Source of the DNA: Geothrix oryzisoli
GTDB lineage: Bacteria; Acidobacteriota; Holophagae; Holophagales; Holophagaceae
DNA length: 64,000 bases
Direction: 5' to 3'
Assembly: GCF_022808865.1 (NCBI RefSeq)
Contig: NZ_JAKZLB010000001.1
Location: 620,001-684,000, forward strand
Shown here: one piece after another, positions 56,309 to 64,000 of the stretch
How the letters are laid out: each line of letters begins with the position of its first letter
Position numbering within the stretch: the first letter of the stretch is position 1
The notes under the pieces: generated by a model
What the model saw: only the letters and a program-made list of their open reading frames with translations
Databases searched by the model: none
What the model was told of the DNA's origin: nothing
Program-made: the position numbers and the translations under genes

Positions 56309-57231
56309 TGGAGACCGTCCGGACCCAGGCGCTCACGCGCCGCTTCGGGGAGCTCGTGGCCCTCGACCAGCTGACCCTGGCCGTGGCGGAAGGGGAGATC
56401 TTCGGGCTTGTCGGACCGGATGGTGCGGGCAAGACGACCACCATGCGCCTGTTGACCGGCATCCTCGAGCCCAGTTCAGGCGAGGCGTGGGTCGACGGCC
56501 TCCATGCGGTGCGGGAGGCCGAGGGCATCAAGGACCGCATCGGCTACATGGCCCAGCGGTTCGGCCTGTACCCGGATCTCACGGTGCAGGAGAACATCGA
56601 CTTCTACGCGGATCTCTACGAAGTTCCGAAGGCCGGCCGGAGCGAACGCCTGGAGCGGCTCCTGGCCTTCAGCAACCTCACCCCCTTCCGGCGCCGCCTG
56701 GCGGGCAACCTCTCCGGGGGCATGAAGCAGAAGCTTGGCCTGGCCTGCGCGCTCATCCACACGCCCAGGGTGCTGTTCCTGGACGAACCCACCAACGGCG
56801 TGGATCCCGTCTCCCGTCGCGACTTCTGGCGCATCCTCTACCAGCTCCAGCAGGAGCGCGTGACCATCTTCGTCTCCACGGCCTACCTGGACGAGGCGGA
56901 GCGCTGCAACCGCATCGGCCTGCTCCACCAGGGGCGCCTCATGGCCTGCGACACCGTGGAGGGCGTGAAGGGCCTGCTGAAGGGCGCCCTCCTGGAGGTG
57001 CGCTGCGAGTCCCCCCGGCGGGCCGCGGGGGTGCTGCGCGCCGCCGCCCTCGGCTCCGTGGCCCTCTTCGGTGACCGCATCCACGTGCTGGCCGCAGACG
57101 CGGATCGGGGCCGGGCCGCCGTGGAGGCCGCTCTACAGGCAGGAGGGATTCCCGTGTTGGGACTCCAGGTGATCGAGCCCACCCTCGAGGACATCTTCAC
57201 CTCCGCGATCCCCGAGGCGGCCCATGCCTGA
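56305..57231 (+). CDS. ABC-2 type transporter ATPase (first)
   Basis: The 308-residue ATPase has Walker A GPDGAGKTT, Q-loop YMAQRFGLYPDLT, signature LSGGMKQKLGLACA, Walker B VLFLDEPTNGVDP and a C-terminal regulatory extension of about 90 residues. It corresponds to the N-terminal half of E. coli YbhF. The switch-loop His is replaced: it reads FVSTAYLDEAER where TH is usual. It begins in the adaptor stop (ATGATG at 56305) and overlaps the second ATPase by 8 bases. Confidence 0.9.
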   Translation: MMETVRTQALTRRFGELVALDQLTLAVAEGEIFGLVGPDGAGKTTTMRLLTGILEPSSGEAWVDGLHAVREAEGIKDRIGYMAQRFGLYPDLTVQENIDFYADLYEVPKAGRSERLERLLAFSNLTPFRRRLAGNLSGGMKQKLGLACALIHTPRVLFLDEPTNGVDPVSRRDFWRILYQLQQERVTIFVSTAYLDEAERCNRIGLLHQGRLMACDTVEGVKGLLKGALLEVRCESPRRAAGVLRAAALGSVALFGDRIHVLAADADRGRAAVEAALQAGGIPVLGLQVIEPTLEDIFTSAIPEAAHA

Positions 57232-58186
57232 GCTCGCCGTGACCCTGCGCCACCTCGAACGGCGGTTCGGGGACTTCGTGGCCGTGAACCGCATCAGCCT
57301 GGACGTCCGCAAGGGTGAGATCTTCGGCTTCCTCGGCCCCAACGGCGCGGGCAAGTCCACCACCATCCGGATGCTCTGCGGGCTGCTGGAACCCACCAGC
57401 GGGCAGGGCACCGTAGCGGGGTACGACATCCTCACCGAGCGCGAGGAGATCAAGCGGGGCATCGGCTACATGAGCCAGAAGTTCAGCCTGTACGACGACC
57501 TCACGGTGGAGGAGAACATCGACTTCTTCAGCGGCATCTATCGCGTGCCTCCAGAGAAGAAGGCCGGGCGGAAGGCCTGGGTGCTGGACATGGCCCACCT
57601 CCAGGAGCACCGCCGCACGCGGACGGGCCTGCTCCCCGGCGGCTGGAAGCAGCGCCTGTCCCTGGGCTGCGCCCTGCTCCACGAGCCCCGGGTGCTCTTC
57701 CTGGACGAGCCCACGTCGGGCGTGGATCCCCTGAGCCGGCGGTCCTTCTGGGACCTCATCTACCAGCTGGCCGGCGAGGGGGTCACAGTCTTCGTCACCA
57801 CCCACTACATGGAGGAAGCCGAATACTGCGACCGCCTGGCCCTCATCTACCGGGGCGAGCTGGTCGCCCTGGGGACGCCCAGCGAGATGAAGGGCGAGCT
57901 CATGGCCGACCAGGTCCTGTGCGTTTCCTGTGACCGCTCTCACGAAGCCCTGGGCGTGGCTGCCGCCGTGGCGGGCGTCCGGGATGCGGCCCTGTTCGGG
58001 CGCGACATCCACCTCATGACGGAGGATGCCGCAGGCCTCGCGCCCCGCCTGCGCCAGTCCCTCGAGGCGGCTGGTTTCCAGGTGGACGCCGTGGAACGCA
58101 TCACGCCCTCCCTGGAGGACGTCTTCGTGTCCCTCATCGAAGCCCGGGACCGCGCCGAGGGCGCGCAGCAGGAGTTCAGGGCATGA
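57224..58186 (+). CDS. ABC-2 type transporter ATPase (second)
   Basis: The 320-residue ATPase has Walker A GPNGAGKST, YMSQKFSLYDDLT, Walker B VLFLDEPTSGVDP and an intact switch His (FVTTHYMEEAEY). Its signature is LPGGWKQRLSLGCA instead of LSGGQ, as in the C-terminal half of YbhF. The two ATPase genes thus form an asymmetric pair in which each carries a different degenerate motif. Its TGA overlaps the first permease start at 58183. Confidence 0.9.
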   Translation: MPELAVTLRHLERRFGDFVAVNRISLDVRKGEIFGFLGPNGAGKSTTIRMLCGLLEPTSGQGTVAGYDILTEREEIKRGIGYMSQKFSLYDDLTVEENIDFFSGIYRVPPEKKAGRKAWVLDMAHLQEHRRTRTGLLPGGWKQRLSLGCALLHEPRVLFLDEPTSGVDPLSRRSFWDLIYQLAGEGVTVFVTTHYMEEAEYCDRLALIYRGELVALGTPSEMKGELMADQVLCVSCDRSHEALGVAAAVAGVRDAALFGRDIHLMTEDAAGLAPRLRQSLEAAGFQVDAVERITPSLEDVFVSLIEARDRAEGAQQEFRA

Positions 58187-59328
58187 GCGGCGCCCTCAAT
58201 TTCCGGCGGCTCGGCGCCGTGGCGCGCAAGGAGTTCATCCACGTCCTGCGGGACCCGCGCGCCCTGGCCATCGCGATCGTGCTCCCCATGATCATGCTGA
58301 TGATCTTCGGCTACGCCCTGACCATGGACCTGGACCGGGTGCCCCTGGCCGTCTGGGACCAGAGCCGCACGCCCCAGAGCCGGGAGCTGATCAGCCGCTT
58401 CGAGGGATCGCGGTACTTCTCCGTGGGCGCGAGGCCTGGCTCCTACGCCGAGGTGGAGGATGCCCTCGCCCGGGGGCGGACCATGATGGCGCTCGTCGTC
58501 CCCGTCGAGTTCGGGCGGCGGGTCGCCTCCGGGCGGAAGGTCCAGGTACAGGTGCTGACCGATGGCAGCGATGCCAACACCACGACCCTGGCCCTCTCCT
58601 ACGCCGACGCCATCGTGCGGGGCTACTCCCAGGAGATCCTGGTGGAAAAGGCCAGGCGGCTCACGGGCCGCCCCCCCGCCCTGCCCCTGGACCTGCGGTT
58701 CCGGGCGTGGTTCAACACGGACATGGAGTCCCGGATCTTCATCGTGCCTGGGCTCATCGCCGTGATCATGATGCTCATCACCGCGCTGCTCACCTCGCTC
58801 ACCGTGGCGCGGGAGTGGGAGACGGGCAGCATGGAACAGCTCATCTCCACGCCGCTCCTCGGGAGCGAGCTGATCCTGGGCAAGCTCGCGCCCTACTTCG
58901 TGATCGGCATGGTGGACATGCTGCTCTCCGTGCTGGCTGGGCGCTTCCTGTTCGGCGTGCCCATCCGGGGCAGCCTGGCGCTCCTGTTCGGCGTCTCCGC
59001 CATCTACCTGGTGGGCGCGCTTTCCCTGGGCATCCTCATCAGCACCAAAGCCAAGAGCCAGCTCCTGGCCAGCCAGTTCGCCTTCGTGGCCACCTTCCTC
59101 CCCGCCTTCCTGCTCTCGGGGTTCATGTTCGACATCGGCAACATGCCCACGGCCCTGCAGGCGGTGACCTACCTCATCCCCGCCCGGTACTTCGTGACCT
59201 TCCTGCGCGGCCTCTATCTCAAGGGGACCGGCCTGGCCCAGCTGTGGCCCGAGTGCCTGCTGATGGTCGCCTTCGGCACCCTGATGCTCGGCCTCGCCAT
59301 CCGCAGCTTCAAGAAGCGCCTGGCCTGA
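58183..59328 (+). CDS. ABC-2 type permease (first)
   Basis: The 381-residue protein has one N-terminal helix (AIAIVLPMIMLMIFGYALTM), a periplasmic domain of about 130 residues (VLTDGSDANTTTLALSYADAI) and five C-terminal helices with REWETGSMEQLISTPL and the ending FLRGLYLKGTGL. This is the ABC2_membrane_3/YbhS-YbhR plan. It forms the transmembrane pathway with the next gene product. Ten bases with GAGGAGG separate the two permease genes. Confidence 0.9.
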   Translation: MSGALNFRRLGAVARKEFIHVLRDPRALAIAIVLPMIMLMIFGYALTMDLDRVPLAVWDQSRTPQSRELISRFEGSRYFSVGARPGSYAEVEDALARGRTMMALVVPVEFGRRVASGRKVQVQVLTDGSDANTTTLALSYADAIVRGYSQEILVEKARRLTGRPPALPLDLRFRAWFNTDMESRIFIVPGLIAVIMMLITALLTSLTVAREWETGSMEQLISTPLLGSELILGKLAPYFVIGMVDMLLSVLAGRFLFGVPIRGSLALLFGVSAIYLVGALSLGILISTKAKSQLLASQFAFVATFLPAFLLSGFMFDIGNMPTALQAVTYLIPARYFVTFLRGLYLKGTGLAQLWPECLLMVAFGTLMLGLAIRSFKKRLA

Positions 59329-59338
59329 GGAGGTACCC

Positions 59339-60469
59339 GTGCTCGAACGCCTCTACCGGATGCTCGTCAAGGAATTCATCCAGGTCCTCCGCAACCCCAG
59401 GATGCGGGCCGTCCTGTTCGTCATGCCCGTGGCGCAGATCATCATCATCGGCTATGCGGTGAACACCGACGTGCGCCACGTGGCCATGGCGGTCTACGAC
59501 CTGGATCGGACCCCCGCCACCCGCGATCTCGTCGCCCGGTTCGAGGGATCCGGATGCTTCGACGTGGTGCGGCGGATCACCTCCGAGCCGGAGGTCCAGG
59601 AGGTCCTGGACTCCGGAGAGGCGAAGGCGGTCCTGCGGCTCAACCGGGGCTTCTCCGAGGCCCTGTCCGGAGGCGGCAGCGCCCAGGCCCAGTTCCTGCT
59701 GGATGGCTCCGACTCGAACACGGCCAGCGTGGCCCTGACCTACGCCGCCAGGATCTCCGCCGACTTCAACCGGTCACTCATGGAACAGCGCTTCGCGCGG
59801 ACGGCCGGGGTGCATCTGGATGCCGAGCCCGTCGTCCTCGTCTCCCGTGCCTGGTTCAACGCCAACCTGGACAGCCGCAACTATTTCGTTCCCGGCGTCC
59901 TGGCCATGCTCGTGGCCGTGCTCACGATCATCCTCTCCAGCATGTCCATCGTGCGGGAGCGGGAGGTCGGCACCATGGAGCAGATCATGGTGACCCCCAT
60001 CGGCCGGGTGGAGTTCATCCTGGGCAAGACCATCCCCTTCGCCGTCATCGGCTTCGTCGACGTGGCCGTCATCGCCCTCATCACCGTCTTCTGGTTCCGG
60101 GTCCCCATGCTCGGCTTCCCGCCGATCCTGTTTCTCGGCACGGGCCTGTACCTGCTGAGCACCCTCGGCGTGGGCCTCTTCATCTCCACTGTGAGCTCGA
60201 CCCAGCAGCAGGCCATGATGACGGCGTTCTTCTTCATGCTGCCCGCCTTCATGCTCTCGGGCTTCGTCTACCCCATCGCCAACATGCCCAAGGTGGTGCA
60301 GGTACTCACCTACCTGAATCCCCTCCGCTACTACCTCGTCATCATCCGTGGCGTCTTCCTGAAGGGGCTGGGCCTCCAGATCCTGTGGCCTCAGATGCTG
60401 GCTCTGGCCCTTCTGGGAAGCGGCATGCTGCTCCTGGCCGCGGGGCGGTTCCGGAAGACGATGGGCTGA
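59339..60469 (+). CDS. ABC-2 type permease (second)
   Basis: The 376-residue protein is similar in plan to its neighbour: an N-terminal helix (RAVLFVMPVAQIIIIGYAV), a periplasmic domain with LLDGSDSNTASVALTYAARI, and five helices with REREVGTMEQIMVTPIG and YLVIIRGVFLKGLGL. It starts with GTG at 59339 behind GAGGAGG. It is the last gene of the TetR-efflux group. Related systems export cationic drugs or monovalent cations; the substrate here is unknown. Confidence 0.9.
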   Translation: MLERLYRMLVKEFIQVLRNPRMRAVLFVMPVAQIIIIGYAVNTDVRHVAMAVYDLDRTPATRDLVARFEGSGCFDVVRRITSEPEVQEVLDSGEAKAVLRLNRGFSEALSGGGSAQAQFLLDGSDSNTASVALTYAARISADFNRSLMEQRFARTAGVHLDAEPVVLVSRAWFNANLDSRNYFVPGVLAMLVAVLTIILSSMSIVREREVGTMEQIMVTPIGRVEFILGKTIPFAVIGFVDVAVIALITVFWFRVPMLGFPPILFLGTGLYLLSTLGVGLFISTVSSTQQQAMMTAFFFMLPAFMLSGFVYPIANMPKVVQVLTYLNPLRYYLVIIRGVFLKGLGLQILWPQMLALALLGSGMLLLAAGRFRKTMG

Positions 60470-60484
60470 GGCGCGCTGCAGTCT

Positions 60485-61267
60485 TCAGGCGAAGAGGTAG
60501 CTCGCCAGACTGAGGCTGCCCAGCTGCCAGCCCTCGAAGACGGGCTCGGGCGCGGCCTGGGCCGCGCCCAGCGCCACGAAGAGGGGATCCAGATGCTCCG
60601 AGGTGGGCACGGATTCCGCCGCGCCGGGGGCCTTCCGCCAGTCCGCGAGGGCGGCGGAGTCTTGCGCCGCCAGGCGTTCCCCCACCCAGTCCTGGAAGGC
60701 CAGGGCCCAGGGCTGCGGACCTGAGGCGTCCTGCCAGTCCAGCCGGCGGAGGTTGTGGACCACGCCCCCGCTGCCGAGGATGAGCACGCCTGACTGCCGC
60801 AGGGGGGCCAGGGCGCGACCAGCCGCCATCAGCAGCTCAGGGGTCCGGGGCCGGGGAAGCGAGAGCTGCACCACGGGGATGTCCGCCTTGGGCGCCAGGT
60901 AGCGCAGGGGCACCCAGGCGCCATGATCGAGGGGACGCTGGGCATCAAGCCCGACCTCCAGCCCCGCGGCGTGGAGGAGGCCCGCGGCTTCCACCGCCAG
61001 GGCCGGCGAGCCCGGCGCGGGATAGTCCAGGGTGTAGAGGGTTTCGGGAAAGCCGCCGAAGTCGTGCATGACGCCCGGTTTCTCCGCCGAGGAGAGCAGG
61101 AAGGGGCCGGACGCCTCCCAGTGGGCCGAACAGACCAGGATGCCGCGCAGCGGCGGCAGGCGGCGCCCAAGCACGGACACGGCTTCGCCCCAGGCTTCGC
61201 CGTCCAGCGCGAGCATGGGCGACCCGTGGGCGAGGAACAGGGTGGGGAGCGAGGGTGATCCGGCCAT
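60485..61267 (-). CDS. DODA-type extradiol dioxygenase (YgiD-like)
   Basis: The 260-residue protein belongs to the class III extradiol ring-cleavage dioxygenases of the 4,5-DOPA dioxygenase type. Metal ligands are likely His in LFLAHGSPMLAL and VCSAHWEA. Further His occur in DHGAWVPLRYLAP and in the GSGGVVHNLRRLDW segment. The natural substrate is unknown in most bacteria. A TATATAA on the minus strand about 20 bases before the start (61292-61286) is a candidate -10. It is divergent from pdxJ across 116 bases that include a run of seven T. Confidence 0.85.
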   Translation of the reverse strand: MAGSPSLPTLFLAHGSPMLALDGEAWGEAVSVLGRRLPPLRGILVCSAHWEASGPFLLSSAEKPGVMHDFGGFPETLYTLDYPAPGSPALAVEAAGLLHAAGLEVGLDAQRPLDHGAWVPLRYLAPKADIPVVQLSLPRPRTPELLMAAGRALAPLRQSGVLILGSGGVVHNLRRLDWQDASGPQPWALAFQDWVGERLAAQDSAALADWRKAPGAAESVPTSEHLDPLFVALGAAQAAPEPVFEGWQLGSLSLASYLFA

Positions 61268-61383
61268 GGACCAAGCATGGGTGGTTTATATAGGTGTTTC
61301 AACTTCTTTTTTTGACCTCCAGACCAGCCTCCATCCAGACGATTGGAGGGTAAGCTAAAGGACATCAGCTACTGGAGCCCGCA

Positions 61384-62112
61384 TTGAACCTCAGGCTTGG
61401 TGTGAATATCGATCATGTGGCCACCCTCCGGCAGGCCCGGGGCGGCCATGAGCCTGAACCGGTGGCGGCGGCCCTGCTGGCCCAGAGCGCGGGCGCCCAT
61501 GGCATCACGGTCCACCTCCGGGGCGACCGCCGGCACATCCAGGACCGGGACCTTCGCGTGCTGAAGGAAGTCCTGGCGATCCCCCTGAACGTCGAGTGCG
61601 CCGCCACGCCTGAATCCCTGGAAGCCGTCGTCCCCTTCCGGCCCTCCTGGATCACCCTGGTGCCGGAGAGCCGCGAGGAGCTCACCACCCAGGGCGGCCT
61701 CGACGCCATCTTCCTTCAGGGCATGCTGCGCCCCGTGATCCGGGAACTCCACAGCGCGGGCATCCACGCCAGCCTGTTCGTGGACCCGGTCCTCGACCAG
61801 GTGAAGATGGCCGCCAAGCTGGAGGCGGATGCGGTGGAACTGAACACGGGGGTCTACAGCGACCTGCCCATGGATTCCGATGCCACGCTCGAACTGGGCC
61901 GGATCCGCGACGCCGCCCGCCTGGGCAGCCGCCTGGGCCTGCGGGTCCTGGCCGGTCACGGCCTCAACCTGCAGAATGTGGGCCCCATCGCCGCCATCTC
62001 CGAGATCGAGGAGCTGAACATCGGCCACAGCCTCATCGGACGAGCCGTGCTGGTGGGCCTGGAACGATCGGTGGAGGAGATGCTGGCGGCCCTGGCGGAG
62101 ACCAGGCCTTGA
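61384..62112 (+). CDS. pdxJ: Pyridoxine 5'-phosphate synthase
   Basis: The 242-residue TIM-barrel enzyme has NIDHVATLRQARGG near the start, GAHGITVHLRGDRRHIQD, the catalytic Glu region NVECAA, and AGHGLNLQNV. It condenses 1-deoxy-D-xylulose 5-phosphate with 3-amino-2-oxopropyl phosphate in vitamin B6 synthesis. The start is TTG at 61384, with TGGAG six bases upstream; no nearby ATG gives the conserved N-terminus. Its stop overlaps the next start (TTGA). Confidence 0.94.
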   Translation: MNLRLGVNIDHVATLRQARGGHEPEPVAAALLAQSAGAHGITVHLRGDRRHIQDRDLRVLKEVLAIPLNVECAATPESLEAVVPFRPSWITLVPESREELTTQGGLDAIFLQGMLRPVIRELHSAGIHASLFVDPVLDQVKMAAKLEADAVELNTGVYSDLPMDSDATLELGRIRDAARLGSRLGLRVLAGHGLNLQNVGPIAAISEIEELNIGHSLIGRAVLVGLERSVEEMLAALAETRP

Positions 62113-62927
62113 GCAATCTCCGCGGCACCTTGGAGAGCATTGCCCTCACCGACGTGGTCCAGCTCCTCCACGTCAACCGGAAGGTGGGCATGCTCCAGGT
62201 GACCTCAGGGAAGACGAGCGGTGTGCTCTACTTCTCGAATGGCGAGGTGATCCACGCCGAGACCGTCTCGGCCCGCGGTGAGACCGCCGCCTTCGAAATC
62301 CTGGAGTGGGTCGCCGGCCACTTCGAGTTTCTCGCCACCCAGATCCAGGTGCCCGCCTCGATCCGCCGCACCGTGCCGGACCTGCTGATGGACTCCGCGC
62401 GACTCCAGGACAGCCGAAGGCGCCTCCACGGGATCTTCCCGCGGCTGACTGCGGTGCCCTGGCCCACCATGCGGCCGCCCCAACTCCTGGAGGGCATCAA
62501 GGTCTACGCCGAGGACCGCCGGATCATGCCCTTCTTCGACGGCTACCGCGATTTCCAGGATGTCATGGCGGCCACGGGGCAGAACGACGTGGCCGTCCTC
62601 CAGGCGGCCTCCCTCCTGAAAGAGGCGGGCCGGCTGGACGTGCTGGAGCCGGATGCCCACGTCACCGTCGTGGAGCTGAAGACCGGCCTCTTCAAGAAGG
62701 CGGACCACATCGGGCTGCCCAAGGCCATGGAAGGCTGGTGGACCGTCCTCGGCCCCTACCGCCACGGCGTCGTCAACCTCCGGGTGATCTGGCCCAAGGG
62801 ACCGGCCGTGGAGCGGGTGGAGTTCCTGGCCGGACTCCCGGAGAAGCATGTCGCCATCCCCCGGGAAGTCATGCAGGCCTGGGGGCTGTCCGAGGGCGCC
62901 CATGTGAAGGTGCGCCCGGCCCCCTGA
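62109..62927 (+). CDS. DUF4388 (PATAN-like) domain protein
   Basis: The 272-residue protein begins with a DUF4388 domain: GTLESIALTDVVQLLHVNRKVGMLQVTSG, then GVLYFSNGEVIHAET. These domains occur in two-component and gliding/polarity proteins, probably as protein-interaction modules. The remaining 160 residues have no recognised domain. The start is TTG 62109, overlapping the pdxJ TGA as TTGA, so translation is coupled. It has no membrane span. The link to B6 synthesis is probably only operonic. Confidence 0.8.
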   Translation: MSNLRGTLESIALTDVVQLLHVNRKVGMLQVTSGKTSGVLYFSNGEVIHAETVSARGETAAFEILEWVAGHFEFLATQIQVPASIRRTVPDLLMDSARLQDSRRRLHGIFPRLTAVPWPTMRPPQLLEGIKVYAEDRRIMPFFDGYRDFQDVMAATGQNDVAVLQAASLLKEAGRLDVLEPDAHVTVVELKTGLFKKADHIGLPKAMEGWWTVLGPYRHGVVNLRVIWPKGPAVERVEFLAGLPEKHVAIPREVMQAWGLSEGAHVKVRPAP

Positions 62928-62939
62928 GCAGGCGCCGGA

Positions 62940-63626
62940 TCAGACCAGGACGATCTCCAGCTCGCCGATGTCCTGAATGCCGCAGCGGACCTTGTTCCCG
63001 CGGACCAGGGCCCCCACGCCCGAGGGCGTGCCGGTGAAGATGAGGTCGCCGGGCGCCAGCGCGACGAAGGCCGACAGGTGGGCGATCACCTCGGGCACAT
63101 TCCAGGTCATCTGGGCCAGGTCCCCGCGCTGGCGATCGACCCCGTCCACCGACAGCCAGATGGCGCCGGCGGCCGGATGCCCGCATCGCGCAGCCGGCAT
63201 CACCGCCGACACCGGCGCCGACTGGTCGAAACCCTTGGCCATCTCCCAGGGCTGGCCCTTGTCCTTGAACTTGGCCTGGAGATCGCGGCGGGTGAGGTCG
63301 ATGCCCACGGCGTAGCCGTAAACGCAGGCCAGGGCCTTTTCCGGGGCGATGTCGCGCCCGCCGCCGCCCAGGGCCACCACCAGCTCCACCTCATGGTGCA
63401 GGTTCGAGGTGAGGGGCGGGTAGGCGATGTCGCCGCCGCGGGGCACCACCGTATCCGACGGCTTGCCGAAGAAGAACGGGGGCTCGCGGTCCGGATTCCC
63501 GCCCATCTCCCGGGCATGATCCGCATAGTTCCTTCCGACGCAGTAGATCCGGCGCACCGGGAAGAGGGCGGCGGAATCCGCGACCGGCAGGACCGGGGCC
63601 GAGGGGACGGGGATGACGAAATCCAT
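62940..63626 (-). CDS. Fumarylacetoacetate hydrolase-family protein
   Basis: The 228-residue protein has the FAH fold motifs: YCVGRNYADHAREMG, the metal-binding HHEVELVVALG (Glu), GYAVGIDLTRRDLQ and FTGTPSGVG near the C-terminus. Members hydrolyse or decarboxylate acylpyruvates and related oxo-acids (YcgM/FahD1-like). The exact substrate is not readable. It lies ten bases after the recombinase gene on the minus strand and is likely cotranscribed with it. Confidence 0.88.
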   Translation of the reverse strand: MDFVIPVPSAPVLPVADSAALFPVRRIYCVGRNYADHAREMGGNPDREPPFFFGKPSDTVVPRGGDIAYPPLTSNLHHEVELVVALGGGGRDIAPEKALACVYGYAVGIDLTRRDLQAKFKDKGQPWEMAKGFDQSAPVSAVMPAARCGHPAAGAIWLSVDGVDRQRGDLAQMTWNVPEVIAHLSAFVALAPGDLIFTGTPSGVGALVRGNKVRCGIQDIGELEIVLV

Positions 63627-63636
63627 GGGGGTGCTC

Positions 63637-64000
63637 CTAGCCTTTCGCCCGGGGGTGGGCTTTTTCGTAGGTCCGGGCCAGTTCCTCCAGGCCCAGATGA
63701 GTGTAGCGCTGCGTGGTGCTCAGGCTCGCGTGCCCCAGCAGCTCCTGGATGGCCCGCAGGTCCATCCCCCGGTTCAGCAGATGGGTGGCGAAGCTGTGGC
63801 GCAGGGCGTGGGGGCTCACGCGGGACCGAACCGCGGCCGCCTCCAGCGCCGATCGCAGGAGGGCGCGCACGCTGGTGGGCGTGAGGCGGCCGCCCCGCTG
63901 GTTGAGGAAGACCGCCGGACTGGGTGGCAGTTCCTTCTGGGCGAGAAAGGCAGACCTGTACCTGAGGTAGGCCTCCAGGATCTCCGCCGCCTGCGCATGG
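63637..64000 (-). CDS. Tyrosine recombinase XerC/XerD-like, C-terminal part
   Basis: The frame is open from the window edge; about 120 C-terminal residues are present. Catalytic residues are visible as [12 protein letters not shown] (His, Arg), [15 protein letters not shown] (His/Lys region and nucleophile Tyr), preceded by [16 protein letters not shown]. This spacing and the TQRYTHL ending are those of XerC/XerD chromosome-dimer resolvases rather than phage integrases. The N-terminal DNA-binding domain lies beyond the window, so XerC and XerD cannot be distinguished. Confidence 0.85.
   Translation of the reverse strand, partial: HAQAAEILEAYLRYRSAFLAQKELPPSPAVFLNQRGGRLTPTSVRALLRSALEAAAVRSRVSPHALRHSFATHLLNRGMDLRAIQELLGHASLSTTQRYTHLGLEELARTYEKAHPRAKG

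Noticed and set aside
63637..64000. Mobile-element integrase at the window end
   Set aside because: The C-terminal motif spacing and ending match XerC/XerD housekeeping recombinases. No att repeats, tRNA or phage genes lie nearby.

Overview
This is a 64-kb stretch of a GC-rich, gene-dense Gram-negative chromosome. Lipoprotein signal peptidase, an OmpA-like protein, a TonB-dependent receptor ending in Phe and several adaptor/ABC export systems all imply an outer membrane. My best guess is an acidobacterium of the Holophaga/Geothrix type. The grounds are a Bacillus/epsilonproteobacterial-style three-gene succinate dehydrogenase, a divergent membrane pyrophosphatase, archaeal-type class I aldolase and the general gene mix. 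This is inference from family knowledge, not from a search. I see no rRNA, tRNA, CRISPR array, prophage or insertion sequence, so it reads as core chromosome.

Layout. 1-9.8 kb: end of a TonB-dependent receptor, then single genes for a YmdB-like phosphodiesterase, aquaporin Z, a PolB-type exonuclease with a DoxX protein, a HAD phosphatase, 3-hydroxybutyryl-CoA dehydrogenase, class I aldolase, release factor 3 and an exported oligopeptidase B. 9.9-16.5 kb: energy-coupling genes, namely a membrane pyrophosphatase facing the sdhCAB operon, then tatA. 16.5-26.8 kb: a potassium locus in which a KimA-type K+ transporter gene is divergent from a small membrane gene plus kdpFABCDE. The two sides share a symmetric pair of 23-bp operators. 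26.8-36.6 kb: a UbiA-type prenyltransferase, an M23 peptidase/bactofilin pair, ruvB, an FHA-GAF histidine kinase overlapping ispF, cca with a GNAT gene, a lone E1-alpha dehydrogenase subunit and ackA. 36.6-45 kb: an exported Gly-punctuated heptad-repeat protein, a MacA/LolD/FtsX/FtsX export operon, arfB and several domain-of-unknown-function genes. 45-54.5 kb: ileS-lspA, mscL with a zinc ribbon, an OmpA-like protein, biotin carboxylase with its carrier protein (and a 116-bp duplicated tail), coaBC and rpoZ. 54.5-60.5 kb: a TetR regulator with its own palindromic operator and a YbhGFSR-like efflux operon. 60.5-64 kb: a DODA-type dioxygenase, pdxJ, a DUF4388 protein, an FAH-family hydrolase and the C-terminal part of a tyrosine recombinase.

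The strongest regulatory signal is between kimA and kdp. Two inverted copies of CCGTTAAG-N4-CGTTAGGAATC each contain two half-sites 11 bp apart, and each ends 9-10 bp from a CATNCT hexamer pointing at one of the two transcription units. That geometry fits an OmpR/PhoB-family activator such as KdpE, encoded in the same operon. A second recurrent signal is a TANNNT hexamer 6-9 bases before the start codon of several genes lacking a Shine-Dalgarno sequence, which suggests leaderless transcripts. In one case (34352-34368) a single TATGCTA could serve as -10 for both of two divergent genes.
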